The translations under genes and the position numbers were made by a program. Below are positions 33,516 through 41,071 of a DNA stretch of 64,000 nucleotides, piece after piece. How positions within the stretch are numbered: position 1 is the first letter of the stretch; the number at the start of each line of letters is the position of its first letter. The DNA is from JAGVSR01 sp033765145 (lineage in GTDB: Bacteria > Pseudomonadota > Alphaproteobacteria > Rhizobiales > Hyphomicrobiaceae). The notes beneath the pieces are model-generated. The model was given only the letters and a program-made list of their open reading frames with translations. It searched no databases and had not been told where the DNA came from. The DNA is taken from assembly GCA_033765145.1 (NCBI GenBank), contig JANRIH010000020.1, positions 195,968-259,967 of the forward strand, in the 5' to 3' direction.

Positions 33516-35687
33516 TTACGCAGGCTTGCGCGTCGCCCTGAAGCGCGGCGGCGAACTGGTCTTCAAGGCCTGACCACGACCCGACAGAGAGGGATTGGTC
33601 ATGAAGTACTTGTGCGCGTTGAAGGCCACCTCGCCCTCTTCCGCCTTCAACCGCGTCGAGGACCCATCGGCCGCGATCCGCCAGCTCTGCTCGTTGTCCA
33701 TCAGGTTGGCGACCATAATCTGATTCATGACCTGCTCGTGCACGGTCTCGTTCAATATCGGCACCAGAGCCTCGACCCGGCGGTCCAGGTTGCGAGGCAT
33801 CATGTCGGCGGAGCTGATATAGACGGCAGCCTTCGGCGAGGGAAGCAACTCGCCTCGACCAAAGCAGTAGATTCGCGCGTGTTCCAGGAAGCGGCCGACG
33901 ATGCTCTTGACCCGAATGTTCTCGGACAACCCCGGCACGCCGGGCCTCAGGCAGCAGACGCCGCGGCAGACGATATCGATCGACACGCCCGCCTTGCTCG
34001 CCGCGTAGAGACCGTCGATGACTTGAGCATCGACGAGCGCGTTCATCTTCATCCAGATCGTCGCGGGCCGCCCGGCCTTGGCGTGGGCGATCTCCTCGTT
34101 GATGTGGGCGAGGACGCGATGGCGGATGCCGTTCGGGCTCGCGGCCATCACTTCGAGTTCGCCCGGCTCGCCGTAGCCGGTCACGAAATTCAGGATGCGC
34201 GTCACGTCGCGCGCCATCACGGGATCGCGCGTGAAGAGCGACAAGTCCGTGTAGATCCGTGCCGTCTGCGGATGGTAATTTCCTGTGCCGAGATGGCAGT
34301 AGGTCGCGAGTTCCGCGCCCTCGCGCCGAACGACGACGCCGAGCTTCGCGTGCGTCTTCAACTCGATGAAGCCATAGACGACGTGCACGCCCGCGTTCTC
34401 CAGATCGCGGGCCCAGCGGATGTTCGCCGCTTCATCGAACCGCGCCTTCAATTCGACGACGGCCGTCACCGACTTTCCGGCCTCGACGGCTTCCTTCAAT
34501 GCTTGAACGATCGGACTGTCGCGCGACGTGCGGTAGAGCGTCCATTTGATCGCCATGACGTTCGGATCGTTGACCGCCTGGCGAAGGAACTGCACCACCA
34601 CGTCGAAGCTCTCGTAGGGATGGTGGACGATCAGATCCTTCTTGCTGATCGCGGCGAAGCAATCGCCGTTGTATTCGCGGATGCGCTCGGGAAAGCGGAT
34701 ATTGAAAGGCTTGAACAGCAGATCGGGCCGATCGGCGACGATCAACTGCGCGGTGTCGGCGAGCGCGAGCACGCCGTCCTTGATGAAGATGGCCTGTTCG
34801 CTGACACCCAGTTCGTCCGCGACGAGCTTGCGCAGCGCGTCGGGCATGCGGATGTCGATTTCGAGGCGGATCACGTCTCCGCGTCGGCGGCGCTTCAGAA
34901 GCGTCTCGAACGAGCGCACGAGGTCTTCGGCCTCTTCCTGCATCTCGACGTCGCTGTCGCGCAGGACGCGGAACGAACCCTGCGTGCGGACCTCGAAGCC
35001 CATGAACAGCTTATCGAGGAACATGCCGATCAACTGTTCGAGCTGGATGAAGCGAAGGTGCTTTTCGCCGTTCTCCGTCGTGCGAACGCGAATGAACCGT
35101 TCGAGTTGAGCCGGGATCGGGATCAGACCGCTCATCGTCTTACCGTCGGACTGGCGCTGCATCTGGACGGCGAGCGTCAGGCCCTTGTTCGGGATGAATG
35201 GGAAGGGATGGGCTGGATCGACGGCGATCGGCGTCAGAATCGGGAAGATATGGGTCAGGAAGAGGCCTTCGAGCCAAGCACGATCATCGGAGGAAAGGTT
35301 CTCGGGTTCGACGATGTGAACGCCGGCGGCGGCCATGTCAGTGCGGATCGATCGCCAGCTGGCCTGCTTTTCGGCGACGAGGTTGGCGGCGAACTTGTTG
35401 ATCGCCTCAAGCTGCTGAACCGGGGTCAAACCATCTTGGGACGGCGTTGTGACGCCGGCGTTGATCTGGCCGTGAATGCCGGCCACGCGGACCATGTAGA
35501 ATTCGTCGAGGTTTGAGGCCGAGATCGAGAGAAAGCGCAGGCGCTCGAGAACCGGATGGTTCTTGTTCTGTGATTCCTCGAGCACGCGCCGATTGAACTG
35601 CAGCCACGACAGTTCTCGGTTGTAGAAGCGGTCCGGGCCGATGGGGGCCGCAACCCCTTCTTTCGCTTTACCCTTGGCAGTCGCCAT
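33516..35687 (-). CDS. ppk1: Polyphosphate kinase 1
   Basis: 723 residues from the ATG at 35687, preceded by GGAG. It polymerises ATP gamma-phosphate into polyphosphate. Seen: the N-terminal helical domain RFYNRELSWLQFNRRVLEES, LSISASNLDEFYMVRVAG, the head domain, and the catalytic domains with IKWTLYRTSRDSPIV, the phosphohistidine motif LKTHAKLG (His446), CHLGTGNYH, and SADMMPRNLDRRVE. All catalytic elements are intact. It lies between hdaA and ppx, an arrangement known in Rhizobiales that puts polyphosphate metabolism beside a replication-initiation regulator. Confidence 0.97.
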   Translation of the reverse strand: MATAKGKAKEGVAAPIGPDRFYNRELSWLQFNRRVLEESQNKNHPVLERLRFLSISASNLDEFYMVRVAGIHGQINAGVTTPSQDGLTPVQQLEAINKFAANLVAEKQASWRSIRTDMAAAGVHIVEPENLSSDDRAWLEGLFLTHIFPILTPIAVDPAHPFPFIPNKGLTLAVQMQRQSDGKTMSGLIPIPAQLERFIRVRTTENGEKHLRFIQLEQLIGMFLDKLFMGFEVRTQGSFRVLRDSDVEMQEEAEDLVRSFETLLKRRRRGDVIRLEIDIRMPDALRKLVADELGVSEQAIFIKDGVLALADTAQLIVADRPDLLFKPFNIRFPERIREYNGDCFAAISKKDLIVHHPYESFDVVVQFLRQAVNDPNVMAIKWTLYRTSRDSPIVQALKEAVEAGKSVTAVVELKARFDEAANIRWARDLENAGVHVVYGFIELKTHAKLGVVVRREGAELATYCHLGTGNYHPQTARIYTDLSLFTRDPVMARDVTRILNFVTGYGEPGELEVMAASPNGIRHRVLAHINEEIAHAKAGRPATIWMKMNALVDAQVIDGLYAASKAGVSIDIVCRGVCCLRPGVPGLSENIRVKSIVGRFLEHARIYCFGRGELLPSPKAAVYISSADMMPRNLDRRVEALVPILNETVHEQVMNQIMVANLMDNEQSWRIAADGSSTRLKAEEGEVAFNAHKYFMTNPSLSGRGQALKTSSPPRFRATRKPA

Positions 35688-35733
35688 CGCAATCGCTCCA
35701 TGGTCGGCCGTCGTCGCGGCCCACCTCAATTCC

Positions 35734-36462
35734 CTACACGCCTTTTGTGGCGCCCTTCTCATTCTCCGGCCCGACGACGCTTGCCAGCGCTTCGGCAGCC
35801 AGGGGCCGCGTGACCCTCCGCTGCCGCGTCAATGCCAATCGATCGCAGGTCGCGACAATCTCCTCGGCGGCCGCGAACGAGCGGTCGATGTGCAGCGCCA
35901 GATGGGCAATTACATGCGGCTCGACGACCAACTGCCGGTCGGCAAACAATTTTACAAGCACTGCCTTCAATACATCCTCACCGGGTTCCGCAATATGTAC
36001 GACCGGGAGGGCGCGCAAGCGTGACCTCAGGTCGGGGAGCGCCACGTCGAGGTCCCCAGGCGGACAGCGGGCGGTCGCCAGCAGTGAATAGCCCTCTTGC
36101 CGGGTCAGATTGAGCAGGTGGAAAAAGACCCGCTCGTCGGCGATCCCGCGATCGATATCTTCCACGGCCAGGGCGCGGGCGGACTCGATTTGTCCAATCG
36201 CGGTTTCGTCGAGTGCGGTGCCCGGACAACTCGGCGCCCCGGACCGCATGCGCCAGACATGGGTCAGGTGGCTTTTGCCGGAGCCTTGCGGTCCGACAAC
36301 AACGACGGCGCGCGTCGCCCATCCGGGCCAGCCGTCGATCAGTTCGACCGCGGCGGCGTTCGCGGGCGTCACGAGAAAATCCTCGCGTTCGAGCGCCTGC
36401 CGATGCGGCAGGTCGAGCACGAGTTGCTCGGGGGCGGCGGACGATATGGGATCGGACGTCAT
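35734..36462 (-). CDS. hdaA: HdaA, regulator of DnaA inactivation
   Basis: 242 residues from the ATG at 36462, which shares one base with the upstream stop codon (TGATG), so translation is coupled. HdaA bridges the sliding clamp and DnaA to stimulate ATP hydrolysis by DnaA and prevent re-initiation. Seen: an N-terminal clamp-binding motif QLVLDLP (13-19), AAA-type Walker A GPQGSGKS (57-64), a Walker B-like ALAVEDIDRG and the lid region LPDLRSRLRALPVV. It lacks the DnaA DNA-binding domain, which distinguishes it from DnaA itself. Its position before ppk agrees with Rhizobiales synteny. Confidence 0.92.
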   Translation of the reverse strand: MTSDPISSAAPEQLVLDLPHRQALEREDFLVTPANAAAVELIDGWPGWATRAVVVVGPQGSGKSHLTHVWRMRSGAPSCPGTALDETAIGQIESARALAVEDIDRGIADERVFFHLLNLTRQEGYSLLATARCPPGDLDVALPDLRSRLRALPVVHIAEPGEDVLKAVLVKLFADRQLVVEPHVIAHLALHIDRSFAAAEEIVATCDRLALTRQRRVTRPLAAEALASVVGPENEKGATKGV

Positions 36463-37577
36463 CAGAGGCCGGATTCCGTTCGGGCCGAGGCTGCAGGACG
36501 CTCAATGTCGCTCGGTCGGACCTGCCCCTGATAGACCCCACTTGCCAGATAGGCCTTGAGACCAAAGCGCGCGAGCACGCCCAGCGCCGCCGCGACCGGT
36601 ACGGCGAGGAGCGCGCCGATAAAACCGAAGAGATAGCTGAAGACGAAGAGCGCAAGGATGAGCCAGACCGGGTGAAGTCCGATCTTCGAGCCGACGATCT
36701 GGGGCGACAGGAATCCTGCGTCGAGCGCCTGGGCGAACAGATAGACGGCGGCGATCCAGACCAACAGCGAAGTATCGGGCCATGACTGCAGGATCCCGAG
36801 ACCAAGCGACACGATAAGGCCGAGTGCCCATCCGACGAACGGCACGAACGACATGAGGCCGGTCGCGAGGCCGACGAGCAGGCCGTAGTCGAGACCGACG
36901 GCGGTGAGTGCCGTCGCATAATAGAAGGCGAGGATCAAACAGACCGTGCCCTGGCCGCGAATGAACGCGGATACCGCCGCGTCGATCTCGCCAGCGATGC
37001 GCCGGATCGTCGGGGCGTTGTCGCGCGGGAGCCAGCCGTCGATCTTGCCGATCATGCGCGGCCAGTCGATCAGCATGTAAAACATGACGAGCGGCGTCAC
37101 GAGAAGAAGCGAGACGAACTGGAAGAGAGCTTTGCCCGTCGTTAGGGCCTCTGCGGCGAGCCAGCCGGCAAGGACGGACCAGTTCTCCGCAATGCCGCGC
37201 ATGGCCTTCTCGAGCGCGGACTGGAAGGCGGGGTAGTGCGGTCCGAACTGCGCCTTTGCCCACTCGTCGATGACGCCTCTCAGTCGTTCGGCCTCGGTCG
37301 GAACCGACACGGCCACCTGTTGGGCCTGGCTCGCAAGGATCGGCACGACGATGACGATGAATGTGATCACAGCCAGCATGATAACGGCGACGACCAGCGC
37401 CGTCGCCAACCCGCGTCCGAGGCCGGACGTCTGCAATCGGTCGACAAGGGGATTGAGAAAGTAGGCGAGCACGGCGCCCATGACGAACGGCAGCAGGACT
37501 TCGCGCAAAAGGCCGACCGCAATCACAACCAGCGCCAGGGCGACGAGCCAGAAGACGACGTGCCGTTCAACGCGCAT
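36462..37577 (-). CDS. AI-2E family (PerM-like) membrane protein
   Basis: 371 residues from the ATG at 37577 (GGGAG upstream; the open frame beyond is not family-like). About eight membrane helices in the PerM/TqsA pattern: a first pair (FWLVALALVVIAVGLL), a soluble loop near residues 95-150 (VSVPTEAERLRGVIDEW), VMFYMLIDWPRMI, and a C-terminal block ending ALFVFSYLFGFIGALLAVPV. The family includes an autoinducer-2 exporter and Na/H antiporters, so the substrate cannot be told from sequence. It belongs to the operon CDP-alcohol transferase / AI-2E / hdaA / ppk / ppx. Confidence 0.9.
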   Translation of the reverse strand: MRVERHVVFWLVALALVVIAVGLLREVLLPFVMGAVLAYFLNPLVDRLQTSGLGRGLATALVVAVIMLAVITFIVIVVPILASQAQQVAVSVPTEAERLRGVIDEWAKAQFGPHYPAFQSALEKAMRGIAENWSVLAGWLAAEALTTGKALFQFVSLLLVTPLVMFYMLIDWPRMIGKIDGWLPRDNAPTIRRIAGEIDAAVSAFIRGQGTVCLILAFYYATALTAVGLDYGLLVGLATGLMSFVPFVGWALGLIVSLGLGILQSWPDTSLLVWIAAVYLFAQALDAGFLSPQIVGSKIGLHPVWLILALFVFSYLFGFIGALLAVPVAAALGVLARFGLKAYLASGVYQGQVRPSDIERPAASARTESGL

Positions 37578-37612
37578 CACTGGAACTCCCGGGACAGCCT
37601 CCCACCAGCGTG

Positions 37613-38146
37613 TCAGGTCTCGGACATGTGACGGAGCCATTGGTCGAGATAGGCCGCCAGGGAGGCGACCGTCAACGCACCCGTGACCCAAACGAGCAAT
37701 GTGCGCAGAGTGTCGAGGCCGAGCGACATGCTCATGTCGGCGAGTACTATTGCGGCAAGCACGATCTGGGCGGCCGTGTTGGCCTTGCTGACCCCGATCG
37801 GGCGGATGACCATCGGCTTGTCGAGGACCCAGGCGAGGACGACGCCCGCGATGATCAGGATGTCGCGCGTCACGACCGCAATGACCAGCCAGGACGGAAG
37901 TTCGCTGCGGAAACCCAGCGCCACGAAAATGCTGACGATCAGGAGCTTGTCGGCCAGCGGGTCGAGGTAGGCGCCGAGTTCGGTTTCCCAATGGAAGCGC
38001 TTGGCCAGAAAACCATCAACGGCATCGGAAACGCCGGCCACGACGAAGGCGAAGAACGCCCATTGGTTGAGGCCGTTGAGCAAGAGCCAGAAAACCACGG
38101 GCACGAGGATGACCCGGCCCAGTGTTATGACATTCGGAACACTCAC
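37613..38146 (-). CDS. CDP-alcohol phosphatidyltransferase family protein (PgsA-like)
   Basis: 177 residues from the GTG at 38146; the ribosome site is weak. Six hydrophobic helices and the CDP-alcohol signature SDAVDGFLAKRFHWETELG followed by DPLADK, i.e. D-G-x2-A-K-x8-G-x3-D-x3-D. The usual Arg after Ala is Lys here, with Arg next. The family makes phospholipids from CDP-diacylglycerol and an alcohol acceptor; PgsA-like (glycerol phosphate) activity is the likeliest, but other acceptors are possible. First of a five-gene minus-strand operon running to ppx; a 182-nt gap separates it from the DUF2066 gene. Confidence 0.88.
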   Translation of the reverse strand: MSVPNVITLGRVILVPVVFWLLLNGLNQWAFFAFVVAGVSDAVDGFLAKRFHWETELGAYLDPLADKLLIVSIFVALGFRSELPSWLVIAVVTRDILIIAGVVLAWVLDKPMVIRPIGVSKANTAAQIVLAAIVLADMSMSLGLDTLRTLLVWVTGALTVASLAAYLDQWLRHMSET

Positions 38147-38328
38147 GGTCGTACAATCTTGTCTTCGAGGCTGGGTTCGAGCATCGCTGCCGCGGTTCGA
38201 CCGGGTTCAGGACGCGAGGGTCACGGCACGGGTTGCACGATTATCCGCCGGCCCGCAAGCGGTTGCGCGCCTTTCGTCAGGCCCTCAACCGGCCTTTGCG
38301 CGAATGTCGCCGCCATCGGGAACGTTCG

Positions 38329-39525
38329 TCACCACCGCGCCGTCTTGACGACAAAGACCCCGCCTTCGTTCAAGAGCGAGAGGCCCTGCCGGGCCATCGC
38401 CGCGGCAAGAGCTTGGCCGTCGCCGGGGTACTTGACCACGATGGACGCACTCGACCCGGACAAGTTGCTGATGCGAATATCGTCGACGCCGGGCGTATCG
38501 AGCAGGCGGCGACGAATTTCATTCCATTCGCCGTTGCCCGCGTAGCGAGCTTCGAAAGCGATATCGTTGCCGGGAGCCGCGAACTGGTTGCCACCGGGCA
38601 CGGTTGCATAGGGGTCATAGGGTGCCATTATCCCACCGCCATAGCCGCCGGGTGCTGCCGCAACAGAACCCGGCGCCTGAGCGGCCTTCCAGCGTCCCTC
38701 GAGCACCCCATGCGAGATGACAGCGGCAAGCTCGAGCGTATAGGCGACGTCACCGTCGGTCAGGCGGTAGCTCTTCGTCCAGGAGAACGGTCCGACTGCG
38801 TCGGCGCCGGCGAGGAGGACATTGACGCGGCCCGCGCTCTTGTCGACGTCGGCAATGGCGAACACGATCCGATCCGCGCGGTACTGGCTGGCCAGAGTGG
38901 CGACCGCACCGGTGTCATTCTCATAGAGCGAGCCAAGCGTCGCCGGCTGGACATCCGGCTTCAGCACTTCGATCTTCAGCGGCGTCAGGGAATTGTCGAT
39001 GTCGAGATCCGGCCAGACGGCGGCCCAGGTCCCGCTCGCGGGTCGGTACGCAGCCGACGCGCTGCTCCCGTCGCGGCTGACCGGGACGACCACCGTGACC
39101 GGGGCCTGACGCTCCACGAACGGAATTCCCGCGCCCGTCAGCAAGCTGCGAACGGCATCGGGCTGGAAGCTGAAATCCAGGCTCGCGATGTAGGCGGTCG
39201 ATGAATTTCGCTCGGATCGAACCGCGAACCCGTCGAGCATCGTGGAGGCGTCGGTGCCGCGGATGCGTTCGAGGCCCGCATAGGCCGTGACCGGAACGAG
39301 CCGCTTCAGCAGTGATCGGAACGCCGCGGCCTGGCCCGAAGAAATCGCCTGCTCCTTGGCCGCGACGGCGTTGGCGGCCTTGGCCTCGACAGGATAATTC
39401 CCGACGGTGAAAACTTGGCCGCCGGCTGCCAGCGTGGCGGACGGCAGCAGGCCGACGACAGCCGCAAACACGGCGGCGCTCCTGCGTCCATGACCAGATT
39501 TCCATCGCGGCAATTTCTTCGGCAC
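38329..39525 (-). CDS. DUF2066-domain periplasmic protein
   Basis: 398 residues from the GTG at 39525, chosen because GAGGAG lies 6-7 nt upstream and a signal peptide (SAAVFAAVVGLLPSATLA) follows; earlier in-frame starts lack both. The mature protein shows the DUF2066 layout: YPVEAKAANAVAAKEQAI, FRSLLKRLVP, YIASLDFSFQPDAVRSLL and VTVVVPVSRDG, ending in a domain with RISNLSGSSASIVVKYPGD. Function of the family is unknown. It is divergent from purM, with 184 nt between the starts, and keeps the usual position next to the CDP-alcohol transferase. Confidence 0.85.
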   Translation of the reverse strand: MPKKLPRWKSGHGRRSAAVFAAVVGLLPSATLAAGGQVFTVGNYPVEAKAANAVAAKEQAISSGQAAAFRSLLKRLVPVTAYAGLERIRGTDASTMLDGFAVRSERNSSTAYIASLDFSFQPDAVRSLLTGAGIPFVERQAPVTVVVPVSRDGSSASAAYRPASGTWAAVWPDLDIDNSLTPLKIEVLKPDVQPATLGSLYENDTGAVATLASQYRADRIVFAIADVDKSAGRVNVLLAGADAVGPFSWTKSYRLTDGDVAYTLELAAVISHGVLEGRWKAAQAPGSVAAAPGGYGGGIMAPYDPYATVPGGNQFAAPGNDIAFEARYAGNGEWNEIRRRLLDTPGVDDIRISNLSGSSASIVVKYPGDGQALAAAMARQGLSLLNEGGVFVVKTARW

Positions 39526-39709
39526 GGGGTGCTCCTCGGCGGCGGACAGTCTGGCGGTGCGGCCCATGGGCCGATCCGGCGATCGAAGCTCTCCCGGCCC
39601 GGGCGGTTGCCGCCGGGGAGCCAAGCTGTTAGGAGCGCCACTTTCGCCCCTCAACGCGCGGAATGTGAGGCAGGGCGCGACCGTCAAACGAAAAGGATGT
39701 CGGGCACTC

Positions 39710-40849
39710 ATGGTCCAATCTCGCGACGGCCAATCGAAAGGCGGCACGCCGGGCTCGATCACCTATCGGGATTCAGGGGTCGATATCGACGCGGGCAATG
39801 CGCTGGTGCAGGCTTTGAAGCCGCTGGTCAAGGGGACACGCCGCCCCGGCTCGGACGCGGAGCTCGGCGGGTTCGGCGGACTGTTCGACTTGAAGGCCGC
39901 CGGATTTCGCGATCCGATCCTCGTCGCCGCGAATGACGGGGTCGGCACAAAGCTCAAGATTGCGATCGAGAGCGGCAAACACGACACGATCGGCATCGAT
40001 CTCGTGGCCATGTGCGTCAACGATCTCGTCGTGCAGGGCGCCGAGCCGCTGTTCTTTCTCGACTACTTCGCAACCGGAAAGCTGGCCGTCGGCGTCGCGC
40101 ACGATGTCGTCAAAGGGATCACGGACGGGTGTGTCATGGCGGGCTGCGCGCTCATCGGCGGGGAGACCGCCGAAATGCCTGGCATGTATCAGCCAGGCGA
40201 CTACGACCTCGCGGGCTTTGCGGTCGGTGCGGTCGAGCGGGGAGAAATTCTGCCCCGGCCCGACATCATCATCGGGGACGCACTGATCGGGCTTCCATCG
40301 TCGGGCGTGCATTCGAACGGCTACTCGCTCGTTCGCCGTCTCGTGGCGGAGGCGGGGCTTCCATGGGACGCGCCCGCGCCGTGGGAGCCGTCCCGAACGG
40401 TCGCGGCATCTCTCCTCGAGCCGACGCGCATCTACGTCAAGTCGCTGCTCGCCGCGATCGAAGCGACCGGCGGGGCGTCGGACGGCGCGGTCAAAGCGCT
40501 TTCGCACATCACGGGCGGAGGACTTTCCGAAAACCTTCCGCGCGTGCTCCCGAACGAGGTCGCGGCTGCCATCGACTTGTCGAGCTTCATGCCGGCACCG
40601 GTCTTCGGCTGGCTTCGGAACGCAAGCAATGTCGATGACGCGGAGATGCTCAGAACGTTCAACTGCGGGATCGGCATGGTCGTCGTCGCAGATGGAGCGC
40701 GCGCCGATCAGGTCATCGATGCGCTCGTCGCCGCGGGCGAACAACCGGTCAGAATTGGCGACATCATTGCGCCGACGGGTCAACGCTCCGAGGCCAAAGG
40801 CAAGGGCGACGCCTGGGCGGTCAAGTACGAAGGGCGCATGAGGGTCTGA
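39710..40849 (+). CDS. purM: Phosphoribosylformylglycinamidine cyclo-ligase PurM
   Basis: 379 residues from the ATG at 39710; the frame is open to 39557 but the family N-terminus (SITYRDSGVDIDAGNALVQ) fixes the start near 39710. A possible AAGGA lies unusually far upstream. PurM closes the imidazole ring to AIR in purine synthesis. Seen: GGFGGLFDLKAAGF, VAANDGVGTKLKIA, FLDYFATGKL, ALIGGETAEMPGMY, GLPSSGVHSNGYSLVR and THITGGGL-like SHITGGGLSENLPR. Its usual downstream neighbour purN is 5.9 kb away, separated by two accessory genes. Confidence 0.96.
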   Translation: MVQSRDGQSKGGTPGSITYRDSGVDIDAGNALVQALKPLVKGTRRPGSDAELGGFGGLFDLKAAGFRDPILVAANDGVGTKLKIAIESGKHDTIGIDLVAMCVNDLVVQGAEPLFFLDYFATGKLAVGVAHDVVKGITDGCVMAGCALIGGETAEMPGMYQPGDYDLAGFAVGAVERGEILPRPDIIIGDALIGLPSSGVHSNGYSLVRRLVAEAGLPWDAPAPWEPSRTVAASLLEPTRIYVKSLLAAIEATGGASDGAVKALSHITGGGLSENLPRVLPNEVAAAIDLSSFMPAPVFGWLRNASNVDDAEMLRTFNCGIGMVVVADGARADQVIDALVAAGEQPVRIGDIIAPTGQRSEAKGKGDAWAVKYEGRMRV

Positions 40850-41071
40850 TCGCGGAACTGTGGGAGTTCTTCCCAATTTGGATCATTTCGCGCACCGAGG
40901 CGCGGCTCCGATGGCGAACCTCGTCCACAGTTGAGTGATATACCATCAGACCTCAGACCGATTGCACCGGCCGACCATCCCTCTATCTTGTCCTCCGCAT
41001 CAGCCTTCCGCCGTGCCTCCCCGCATCAGGCAGCCTTGGCTGTTGCCCCATGCGAAAGAGTCGAGCACAAT

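Noticed and set aside
32292..35516. A 1074-codon plus-strand open frame opposite ppk and ppx
   Set aside because: It runs antisense to two complete conserved genes and has no recognisable domain; it is a third-position GC shadow.
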